From Streptomyces avidinii (GTDB lineage Bacteria; Actinomycetota; Actinomycetes; Streptomycetales; Streptomycetaceae), in contig NZ_BMVL01000001.1 of the NCBI RefSeq assembly GCF_014650695.1, positions 455,563 to 519,562 of the forward strand: a DNA stretch of 64,000 bases, read 5' to 3'. This document shows positions 57,435 through 64,000 of the stretch, piece after piece. Below the pieces are notes generated by a model. The model saw only the letters and a list, made by a program, of their open reading frames with translations, had not been told where the DNA came from and did not search any database. Positions within the stretch are counted from its first letter, which is position 1, and every line of letters starts with the position of its first letter. A program made the position numbers and the translations under genes.

Positions 57435-58597
57435 ACCTGGAGCCCGGCCGTGAGGAGGTCGACGAAGCCGACCTCCTCCTTGGCCACACCGAAGACCTCC
57501 GCGCGCAGCATGGTGCGCTCGGCCCAGGCCCGGTGCGGCTTCACCTCGTTCATCTTGTTCGTGTAGGCGCTGCGCATCACTCCGCCGCCGCCGCGCTCGG
57601 GCCGCAGGATGTCCTGGGCGTCGCAGAACTCCTCGTGCGAGACCACCGAGAGCGCATGCACGGGGGTGACGTGGGCGGGGTGGATGCAGGTCTTGCCGAG
57701 CAGTCCGTTGGCCCGGTCCAGCTCGATCTCGCGCAGCAGGCCGTCCAGGTCGTGCTCGATCAGGGCGGTGCGCAGTTCTTCCACGCCCTCCTCCAGGAAG
57801 GGGCTGCGGCGCAGCTGGGGCTTGAAGAGGCGCTGCTGGCTGCGGAAGTACTCCCAGACGGGCCCGGTCACCGTGAAGCCGGTGCCGTCGGCGCGGCTGA
57901 GGACGTTGACGACGTCCGCGATGACGCCCGCCACGATCTGGACGTCGTAGGCGGTCATGTCGGGCGTGCGCCGCAGGCCGTAGGCCGAGCAGAAGTCGGT
58001 CACGCCGAGTCGCAGCGCCAGGACCCGGTCGCGGTGACTGTTGACCGTGCGGGAGATCCCGGCGAGTGCCTGGGCCCGGGTTTCGAGGTGGAGGAGCTCC
58101 GGGGTCTCCAGGACGGGCATGGCATACAGGCGGGACAGTCCTGCGGCGGCCTCGGCCTCGGCGACGGCTTCGAGGAAGGCGACACCGCGGTTCTCGTCGA
58201 ACTTCGGGAGTACGAATCCGGCCAACCGCCGTACGGAGCCGCCGAGCCTGCGGACCAGATCGGGTATCTGCTCGGCCGTGCGGACGCGGATGAAGAGCAG
58301 CGGGAGCTCCGCGCCGTCGGCGTCGAGCTCGGTGAAGTGCCGGACGAGGTTCTCCTCGGCTCCGGCGACGTCGCCGTCGCTGATGGAATCCTCCAGGCAG
58401 AGGACCATGGAGACGACCCCTCGGCCGGCCTGCTTGCGGATGTCCGCGGCGAGCGTGGGGCGGGTGGCGGGGCTGTAGAGCGTGGCTCCCAGCGCCGCCG
58501 CGAGGACACGGGAGGGCGAGGCTCCGGTGAATTCCGCCGGTTCCTGGTGGAAGAGGTCCTGACGGACGGTGGGCGTTATGTGCCCAAAGTGACGCAT
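57431..58597 (-). CDS. HpcH/HpaI aldolase / citrate-lyase-beta-like enzyme of the Ter operon
   Basis: The 388-residue protein has a TIM-barrel lyase pattern. SMVLCLEDSISDGDVAGAEE gives the metal-site Glu/Asp, then come LPKFDENRGVAFLEAVAEAE, YAMPVLETPELLH, and GLLGKTCIHPAHVTPVHAL near the end. It probably cleaves or forms a C-C bond on a CoA-ester or keto acid. It is the first gene of the operon with PRTase-StiP, HAD and OMT. GGGGGAAG precedes the ATG at 58597. TerD proteins flank it. Confidence 0.83.
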   Translation of the reverse strand: MRHFGHITPTVRQDLFHQEPAEFTGASPSRVLAAALGATLYSPATRPTLAADIRKQAGRGVVSMVLCLEDSISDGDVAGAEENLVRHFTELDADGAELPLLFIRVRTAEQIPDLVRRLGGSVRRLAGFVLPKFDENRGVAFLEAVAEAEAAAGLSRLYAMPVLETPELLHLETRAQALAGISRTVNSHRDRVLALRLGVTDFCSAYGLRRTPDMTAYDVQIVAGVIADVVNVLSRADGTGFTVTGPVWEYFRSQQRLFKPQLRRSPFLEEGVEELRTALIEHDLDGLLREIELDRANGLLGKTCIHPAHVTPVHALSVVSHEEFCDAQDILRPERGGGGVMRSAYTNKMNEVKPHRAWAERTMLRAEVFGVAKEEVGFVDLLTAGLQV

Positions 58598-58782
58598 GTG
58601 CTTCCCCCGTACTGCCTCGGCGGCCCAACTGGCATGGCCGGTAATAGTACGTACGAACGTGAGTCAAGAGTTCCTCAAGCACATGAAGTTCAGGTAACCC
58701 TCTTGCACCATGCCCAGCTCTCGCGTTCGGTACAAGGCCCTACGGGGGGCCGCATTGTCCCTGTCCACCCCGGGAGGGCAGG

Positions 58783-59562
58783 ATGACGTGCATGACGCAC
58801 GCGATGCAGAAGGGCTCGAACATCCCGGTGGCCGCCGTGGCGGTCCGGGCGGTGCTGCGCTGGACCGGCGGCCCCGAGGTGCCGGACGTGGACGCCTCGG
58901 CGCTGCTCGTCGGCCCGGACGGCCGGGTGCGTTCGGACGAGGACTTCGTCTTCTACAACCAGCCCCGGCACCCCTCCGGGGCCGTCTGGCGGCTGGGCAA
59001 GAAGCAGATCGGGGACGCGATCACCGACGCCGTCCAGGCGGATCTGTGTACGGTGACCCCGACGGTGGACCGGATCCTGGTGGTGGCCTCCGCCGAGGAC
59101 GTCCCCTTCCAGCGGGTCCACGACCTGCGGATCCTCCTCTACGACGCCTCCCCGGGCGGCAGCTCCGAACCGCTGGCCTACTTCGACGTACGGCCCGAGA
59201 CCGGCGCCGAGACGGCACTGATCTGCGGGGAGCTGTACCGGCGGGGCGAGGGGTGGAAGTTCCGGGCGCTCGGCGAGGGCTACTCCGACGGGCTGGTGGG
59301 CCTGGCGACCGACCACGGGATCTCGGTCGACGAGAACGCCGCCGAGCCGGACGCGGGCGCCGCGGCCGGTTCCGCCTCCGGTCCGGCCCCCGACGCCGGC
59401 TCCGAGCAGACCGCGATGATGGCCCCGCCCACGCAGGCTCCGCCGCCCATCCAGCCGGCCTACGGGTACCCGCAGCCGGTGTCCCCGGCCCCGGTGCCGG
59501 GTCCGGGCGGCGACCCGTCCTTCCGGCTGCCGGTGCAGGGCCCGCAGTTCATCCGGCGCTGA
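58783..59562 (+). CDS. TerD-family protein with proline-rich tail
   Basis: The 259-residue protein has one TerD domain. It opens MQKGSNIPVAAVAVRAVLRW, then ALLVGPDGRVRSDEDFVFYN, DRILVVASAEDV, and the closing strand EGWKFRALGEGYSDGLVGLA. A ~70-residue Pro/Ala tail follows. TerD domains bind Ca2+ and form membrane-associated stress complexes. The usual NDDFVFYNN is DEDFVFYNQ here. GGGAGGG precedes the ATG at 58783. It is divergent from the HpcH-led operon. Confidence 0.85.
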   Translation: MTCMTHAMQKGSNIPVAAVAVRAVLRWTGGPEVPDVDASALLVGPDGRVRSDEDFVFYNQPRHPSGAVWRLGKKQIGDAITDAVQADLCTVTPTVDRILVVASAEDVPFQRVHDLRILLYDASPGGSSEPLAYFDVRPETGAETALICGELYRRGEGWKFRALGEGYSDGLVGLATDHGISVDENAAEPDAGAAAGSASGPAPDAGSEQTAMMAPPTQAPPPIQPAYGYPQPVSPAPVPGPGGDPSFRLPVQGPQFIRR

Positions 59563-59576
59563 CGCCGCCGGCGCCG

Positions 59577-59614
59577 GCCCGGGCGGTACCGGGCCGGCCC
59601 GGTACCGCCCGGGC
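59577..59614. terminator. Perfect 38-bp palindrome between convergent genes
   Basis: The two 19-base halves (59577-59595, 59596-59614; GCCCGGGCGGTACCG...) are exactly complementary, with no loop. It serves both the TerD gene and the leftward TerA-like gene. Confidence 0.85.
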
Positions 59615-59646
59615 GCGGGCCCGGTCGGCCCGGTGTGTGGGCCCGG

Positions 59647-60387
59647 TCAGCTCTTGGCGCTCTTGTAGCCGCGCCCCCACTGGAGCCCCCAGCCGTACAG
59701 CCGGTCGAGCTCGGCCTGGAACCCGTACACGAACTTCACCTCGCGCCGCACGACCAGCTCCCCCTTGACCTTCTCCAGCGAGACGACCGCGCAGGAGCGC
59801 GCCTGCGGGTGCCGTTCGTCCAGCGGGATCTCGATCCGCGGCCCCGTGACGGGGTAGAGGGTGACCATGGCGTGCGTCCGGTCGAAGGCCGGGGTCTGGT
59901 CGTAGATGTAGACGAAGACGAGCAGCCGCTTGATCTCGTCGGCGTGGTCGAGGTTGACGTAGAGGGTCTCCCCCGACGCCGAACCGAACCGGTCGTCGCC
60001 GCTGAGCTTGACGTACGGCGGGTCGTTGAGGTCGCCCAGCAGGTTCCCCAGCGGCTGCACGGCGCCGCGGGTGCCGTCCGTCAGCTCGTACAGGCAGCCC
60101 ATGTCCAGGTCGACGTTGACCATGCCCTGGGTGTGCGCCTGCACCATGTCCGGCTTGAACAGCTTGAACGGGTGCCGGAACAGCTGGCCGCTCTGGCCGG
60201 AGCGGCCGCCGATGTCCGAGGTGCGCATCCGCCAGGACAGATTGACCCGCAGATTGCCGTGGACGGCTCCCTGTTTGGTGAGCGACACCGTTGATTGCCG
60301 CTTGGTCAGCTCGATCGCGTTCGACGAGGCACTGCCCGACTGGAACTGCACGGCCCGGCTGCCCATGATGCCGTCGAAGAAGCCCAT
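59647..60387 (-). CDS. TerA-like tellurium resistance protein
   Basis: The 246-residue protein belongs to the TerD superfamily in its longer TerA-like form. It opens AVQFQSGSASSNAIELTKRQ, then come VNVDLDMGCLYELTDGTRGA, GETLYVNLDHADEIKRLLVF and VYIYDQTPAFDRTHAMVTLY. It probably joins the TerC membrane complex. The gene lies downstream of the DUF475/TerC gene, 121 bases apart, on the same strand. Confidence 0.83.
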   Translation of the reverse strand: MGFFDGIMGSRAVQFQSGSASSNAIELTKRQSTVSLTKQGAVHGNLRVNLSWRMRTSDIGGRSGQSGQLFRHPFKLFKPDMVQAHTQGMVNVDLDMGCLYELTDGTRGAVQPLGNLLGDLNDPPYVKLSGDDRFGSASGETLYVNLDHADEIKRLLVFVYIYDQTPAFDRTHAMVTLYPVTGPRIEIPLDERHPQARSCAVVSLEKVKGELVVRREVKFVYGFQAELDRLYGWGLQWGRGYKSAKS

Positions 60388-60508
60388 CCCCTACCCCCCT
60401 GGTCCCCTGATCCCTGATCGCCCTGAGCCTACGGAAGCGGGGCGGCCCGCCGGGTCCGTGGACCCGGTGGACCGCCCCGCAATGGAGCGTTCCGCATTAC
60501 CGCCGCGG

Positions 60509-61630
60509 TCATGCCTCGGCGGTGGAACCCTCCAGTTCCAGGCGCTTGTTGCGGCGCACGGAGGACCAGAAGGACCATCCGATGAGCAGCACGCCGACGA
60601 GACCGGTGATGATCTCGTTGATCTCGTACTGGATGGTGACGAGCAGGATCACGGCGAGGGCGCCGATCGCGTAGTGCGCGCCGTGCTCCAGGTAGACGTA
60701 GTCGTCGAGGGTGCCCTGGCGGACCAGGTAGACCGTCAGCGAACGGACGTACATGGCACCGATACCGAGGCCGAGGGCCATCAGCACGATGTCGTTGGTG
60801 ATGGCGAAGGCGCCGATGACCCCGTCGAAGGAGAAGGAGGCGTCGAGGACTTCGAGGTAGAGGAACATGAAGAAGGCGGCCTTGCCGGCCATGGCGACGG
60901 CCGAAACGGGCTTGCCGGTCCTCTTGGCCTCTTCCTCGGCCTCGTGCTCGGCCTCTTCCTCTTCCTCGAGCTTGTTCTCGAAGTAGCCGGAGAGACCACC
61001 GACGACCATGTAGGTGATCAGACCGAGGATGCCGGAGATCAGGACGGTCTGCGCCTTGTCCACATGGATGCCACCGTGCTGGTGGGCGTTGGCCCCCACG
61101 GTCATCGAGGCGATGACCAGGACGATCAGCGCGATGCAGGCGGACAGCATGTCGACCTTGCCGAGCTTGGCGAGCGGACGCTCCAGCCACGCGAGCCACT
61201 TGATGTCACGGTCCTCGAAGATGAAGTCGAGGAAGATCATCAACAGGAACATGCCACCGAACGCGGCGATGGACGGGTGGGCGTCCGTGACCAGCTGCTC
61301 GTACATCTCCTTGTCGTTGAGGGCAAGCTCCACGGCCTCGATGGGCCCGATCTTGGCGCTGATCGCGACGATCACGACGGGGAAGACCAGTCGCATACCG
61401 AAGACCGCGATGAGGACGCCGATGGTGAGGAAGATCTTCTGCCAGAAGGCATTCATCTTCTTCAGGATTCCGGCGTTGACCACCGCATTGTCGAAAGACA
61501 GCGAGATCTCGAGGACCGACAGGATCGCGACGATACCGAAGGCCTGCCACCCCCCGTAGAACACCGCTGCGACCAGACCGAGCGCAGTGATTGCGAACGA
61601 CCAGCCGAAGGTTTTGAGAACCACTGGCAC
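60509..61630 (-). CDS. TerC/DUF475 family integral membrane protein
   Basis: The 373-residue protein has about nine helices and two TerC half-repeats, each with a charged motif in the membrane: VLEISLSFDNAVVNAGIL and LEVLDASFSFDGVIGAFAI. A very acidic cytoplasmic loop (LEEEEEAEHEAEEEAK) joins the halves. Such proteins export Mn2+ or similar metals and anchor Ter complexes. The start is GTG 61630 or GTG 61624; GGGG fits the second slightly better. Confidence 0.87.
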   Translation of the reverse strand: MPVVLKTFGWSFAITALGLVAAVFYGGWQAFGIVAILSVLEISLSFDNAVVNAGILKKMNAFWQKIFLTIGVLIAVFGMRLVFPVVIVAISAKIGPIEAVELALNDKEMYEQLVTDAHPSIAAFGGMFLLMIFLDFIFEDRDIKWLAWLERPLAKLGKVDMLSACIALIVLVIASMTVGANAHQHGGIHVDKAQTVLISGILGLITYMVVGGLSGYFENKLEEEEEAEHEAEEEAKRTGKPVSAVAMAGKAAFFMFLYLEVLDASFSFDGVIGAFAITNDIVLMALGLGIGAMYVRSLTVYLVRQGTLDDYVYLEHGAHYAIGALAVILLVTIQYEINEIITGLVGVLLIGWSFWSSVRRNKRLELEGSTAEA

Positions 61631-61649
61631 CCCATCGTCTTGTACGGCT

Positions 61650-62225
61650 TTACGAAACGTTGACCCCGAAGTCTAGAGCGATGCCTCGGAGCCCCGACGC
61701 GTACCCCTGTCCCACCGCACGGAACTTCCATTCACCGCCGTAGCGGTAGACCTCACCGAAGATCATCGCGGTCTCGCTGGAGGCGTCCTCGGAGAGGTCG
61801 TAGCGGGCCAGCTCCTGACCGTCGGCCTGGTTCACCACGCGGATGAAGGCATTGCTGACCTGGCCGAAGCTCTGCCGGCGGGAGTCGGCGTCGTGGATCG
61901 AGACCGGGAAGACGATCTTGTCCACGGCCTGCGGCACCTTGGTGAGGTCGATGATGATCGACTCGTCGTCGCCTTCACCCTCGCCGGTGAGGTTGTCCCC
62001 CGTGTGTTCGACGGAGCCGTCGGGGCTCTTCAGGTTGTTGTAGAAGACGAAGTACTCGTCCCCCAGCACCCGGCCGCTGTTGCACAGCAGCGCGCTGGCG
62101 TCGAGGTCGAAGTCGGCTCCCGTGGTCGAGCGCGCGTCCCATCCGAGACCGATCAGAACCCTGGTCAGGTTCGGTGCGGCCTTGGAGAGGGAGACATTGC
62201 CCCCCTTGGCGAGTGTGACGCCCAT
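61650..62225 (-). CDS. TerD protein (first of the pair)
   Basis: The 191-residue TerD protein opens [19 protein letters not shown] and has [20 protein letters not shown] and [20 protein letters not shown]. The acidic [14 protein letters not shown] Ca2+ site and [20 protein letters not shown] follow. Length and motifs are canonical. It is about 80% like its neighbour by eye, so the pair is a tandem duplication. It lies 20 bases from the TerC gene start, probably one transcript. Confidence 0.92.
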   Translation of the reverse strand: MGVTLAKGGNVSLSKAAPNLTRVLIGLGWDARSTTGADFDLDASALLCNSGRVLGDEYFVFYNNLKSPDGSVEHTGDNLTGEGEGDDESIIIDLTKVPQAVDKIVFPVSIHDADSRRQSFGQVSNAFIRVVNQADGQELARYDLSEDASSETAMIFGEVYRYGGEWKFRAVGQGYASGLRGIALDFGVNVS

Positions 62226-62436
62226 GTTGTGGTCCTCCCCGGACGACGGTGTGGCGGTTCGGCGATGTGCCGGTGGTGCGGCGTGACGGTGCAGTGGTGT
62301 GACGGGTGGTGCGCTGTGACGGGTGGTGCAGTGTGACGGTGGTGCGGTGTGCCGTCTGCGGAGGTGTCCGCAGGTAAAGCCGGTCCGGCGCCGTACACAC
62401 AGTGCACGGCGCCGGACGGACGGACTGCTCTCGGAC
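62226..62436. other. Spacer between TerD genes with imperfect tandem repeats
   Basis: About 210 bases, of which 62280-62350 are imperfect gtgacgggtggtgcNgt units (three to four copies). I see no gene. On the minus strand this is the leader of the TerD gene at 62225. Confidence 0.6.
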
Positions 62437-63012
62437 TCAGACGTTGACGCCGAAGTCCTGCGCGATGCCGCGCAGGCCCGATGCGTAACCCTGGCCGATG
62501 GCGCGGAACTTCCACTCCGCACCGTTGCGGTACAGCTCGCCGAAGACCATGGCGGTCTCGGTCGAGGCGTCCTCGGAGAGGTCGTAACGCGCGAGCTCGG
62601 TGTTGTCGGCCTGGTTCACGACGCGGATGTACGCGTTGCGGACCTGGCCGAAGCTCTGCTGGCGGCTCTCGGCCTCGTAGATCGAGACCGGGAAGACGAT
62701 CTTCGCGACGTCGGCGGGGACGCCGGCCAGGTTGACCTTGATCGCCTCGTCGTCGCCCTCGCCCTCACCGGTGGTGTTGTCACCGGTGTGCTCCACCGAG
62801 CCGTCGGGGCTCTTCAGGTTGTTGAAGAAGACGAAGTTCGCGTCGCTGGTGACCTTGCCCTGGTCGCTGGTCAGGATCGCGCTGGCGTCGAGGTCGAAGT
62901 CGACACCGGTGGTGGTGCGAGCATCCCAGCCCAGACCGACGATGACCGCCGTCAGGTTAGGCGCGGCCTTGGTCAGCGAGACGTTGCCGCCCTTGCTGAG
63001 GCTGACTCCCAC
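62437..63012 (-). CDS. TerD protein (second of the pair)
   Basis: The 191-residue TerD protein opens [19 protein letters not shown], then [39 protein letters not shown] and [14 protein letters not shown] (Ca2+ site). It ends with the strand [20 protein letters not shown]. It is a tandem paralogue of the next gene and first in the leftward Ter array. Ca2+ binding and stress protection are the family role. Confidence 0.92.
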   Translation of the reverse strand: MGVSLSKGGNVSLTKAAPNLTAVIVGLGWDARTTTGVDFDLDASAILTSDQGKVTSDANFVFFNNLKSPDGSVEHTGDNTTGEGEGDDEAIKVNLAGVPADVAKIVFPVSIYEAESRQQSFGQVRNAYIRVVNQADNTELARYDLSEDASTETAMVFGELYRNGAEWKFRAIGQGYASGLRGIAQDFGVNV

Positions 63013-63178
63013 GGGTCCTCCATTGGGTTCTGTGTGTGGGGCGGTGCCCCGTCGTGCAGGGGGCCCTCCCGGTCGTGACCGGGGGAGCTACCGGATCAAC
63101 GTTTCGATCCTAGTGACGGGTTCCCGCCTGTAAGCGGTTTTCGCAGGGAAAATGCATGTACGGCCCGCGCCGCCGCGG

Positions 63179-63637
63179 TCAGAGACTGTCGAGTGCCTTG
63201 ATGTACTCGTTCAGGTCACGCGCGTCGGGCAGTCCGTTGACGACAGTCCAGCGCACGATGCCGTCCTTGTCGATGATGAAGGTGCCGCGGACCGCGCATC
63301 CCTTGGCCTCGTCGAAGACCCCGTAGGCGCGGGAGGTCTCGCCGTGCGGCCAGAAGTCGGACAGCAGCGGGTACTCCAGACCCTCCTGCTCCCCGAAGAC
63401 GCGCAGGGTGGGCACGGAGTCGTTGGAGACCGCGAGGAGCTGCACGTCGTCGTTCTGGAAGCGCGGAAGCTGGTCGCGCAGCTCGCACAGCTCGCCGGTG
63501 CAGACGCCGGTGAAGGCGAAGGGGTAGAACAGCAGCACCACTGCCTTCTCGCCCCGGAAGTCGGAGAGCCGCACGGCCCGGCCGTGGTTGTCCTTGAGCT
63601 CGAAGTCCGGGGCCTTGTCGCCGACCACGATCGCCAT
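63179..63637 (-). CDS. AhpE-like peroxiredoxin
   Basis: The 152-residue thioredoxin-fold peroxidase has the peroxidatic Cys46 in YPFAFTGVCTGELCEL and Cys51 five residues later. Arg and Trp conserved for the active site are in KDGIVRWTVVNGLPDARDL. It reduces peroxides. The ATG at 63637 begins MAIVVGDKAPDFELKDNHG, the usual family start; an ATG 9 bases upstream is possible. It follows the DUF3052 gene on the same strand but after a terminator. Confidence 0.88.
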   Translation of the reverse strand: MAIVVGDKAPDFELKDNHGRAVRLSDFRGEKAVVLLFYPFAFTGVCTGELCELRDQLPRFQNDDVQLLAVSNDSVPTLRVFGEQEGLEYPLLSDFWPHGETSRAYGVFDEAKGCAVRGTFIIDKDGIVRWTVVNGLPDARDLNEYIKALDSL

Positions 63638-63730
63638 CTCTCGCATCCCTTCGTTCCCGCATCCCCGCGTTGGGCTGTTCGGGTGAGTCACAGACTAGGT
63701 CCTGATCGCGGCACGGGCACGGAACGCACA

Positions 63731-63766
63731 CACCCCGCCGACCGGGGTCACCTGGTCGGCGGGGTG
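63731..63766 (-). terminator. Terminator after the DUF3052 gene
   Basis: CACCCCGCCGACC pairs perfectly over 13 bp with GGTCGGCGGGGTG around a 10-base loop, 28 bases past the stop on the minus strand. Confidence 0.88.
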
Positions 63767-63794
63767 CGCGTCCGCTTGGCTGCGGGCGTACGGT

Positions 63795-64000
63795 TCAGCG
63801 CTTGGCCTTGGCGGCCTTCGGCGTCACCAGCTTGGTGGAGGTCCACTCCTTGCCGACGGGCAGGCCCTTGGCAAGCGAGAGGCCGGCCGTTTCGGCTGCC
63901 TCGCTGATGTCGCTGGCCTCGACGTAGCCGTCACGGCCCGTCTTGGGGGTCAGCAGCAGGATCAGTGCGCCGTCCTCGACCAGCTCGGTCGCATCGACCA
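63795..64000 (-). CDS. DUF3052 family protein, C-terminal part
   Basis: The gene runs off the right edge. The visible 67 residues read VDATELVEDGALILLLTPKT, GRDGYVEASDISEAAETAGL and LPVGKEWTSTKLVTPKAAKA with a Lys-rich end. This is the C-terminal half of DUF3052, a small actinobacterial protein usually next to the pyruvate dehydrogenase E1 gene. Its function is not established. Confidence 0.82.
   Translation of the reverse strand, partial: VDATELVEDGALILLLTPKTGRDGYVEASDISEAAETAGLSLAKGLPVGKEWTSTKLVTPKAAKAKR

Noticed and set aside
57435-58682. Extension of the PRTase-StiP frame upstream of 57434
   Set aside because: This part is the shadow of the HpcH-like gene; the GTG at 57434 in GTGA overlap is the natural start.

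Overview
The window is a chromosomal segment of a Streptomyces-type actinomycete. The DNA is very GC-rich with strong third-position GC, and starts are often GTG or TTG. Genes commonly overlap by 4 bases, and the gene content is typical of the genus. From memory, the backbone order resembles the S. coelicolor SCO2320-SCO2370 neighbourhood; that is recall, not a search.

Region 1 (1-31.2 kb) is core-like. It opens with a truncated metallo-beta-lactamase-fold gene. A cobalamin riboswitch follows, controlling a five-gene operon of two surface proteins plus ECF T, fused A-A and S components, which I read as cobalamin capture and uptake. Next come a small secreted transglycosylase, a divergent thiolase/cytochrome P450 pair sharing a KstR-like operator, a GT87-PAP2 fusion, and small stress genes. 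Then follow a DHA2 exporter with a MarR-like tail, a peptidoglycan-binding protein, and a HAD phosphatase behind a strong attenuator-like hairpin. After a ~965-bp imperfect palindrome come a frameshifted DinB gene, a GDT1-type exporter behind a yybP-ykoY riboswitch, a secreted HNH nuclease, a PhoD phosphatase, a DedA protein, the 24-residue ribosomal protein bL37, and several unknowns.

Region 2 (31,403-50,595) is an integrated actinomycete integrative and conjugative element (AICE) of the pSAM2 type. It lies between 59-bp direct repeats that match the 3' half of tRNA-Val(TAC). The right half holds the backbone: Nudix (Pif-like), GntR/KorSA-like repressor with four operator-like palindromes, SCO3933-type protein, TraB/FtsK translocase, spread proteins, RepSA-type HUH initiator, excisionase and tyrosine integrase. 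The left half is cargo. It contains a CHAT-domain protease between an intact and a decayed copy of a GntR/small-ORF module, and a lower-GC three-gene ABC-3C conflict system (HNH effector, MC6-type middle component, DUF2326 SMC-like ATPase). Three cargo genes carry the rare TTA codon. This defence-type cargo is the most interesting content of the window.

Region 3 (50.6-64 kb) is core again. It has a coiled-coil protein, a DUF4383 membrane protein, an FmdB zinc ribbon, and a large Ter (tellurite/stress) cluster. The Ter cluster includes a four-gene operon with 4-base overlaps: HpcH/citrate-lyase-like enzyme, phosphoribosyltransferase fused to a StiP-like domain, HAD hydrolase and O-methyltransferase. 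It also includes three TerD proteins, a TerA-like protein and a TerC/DUF475 membrane protein. An AhpE-type peroxiredoxin and the end of a DUF3052 gene close the window.

All functional calls come from reading the sequence and family knowledge; no searches were run.
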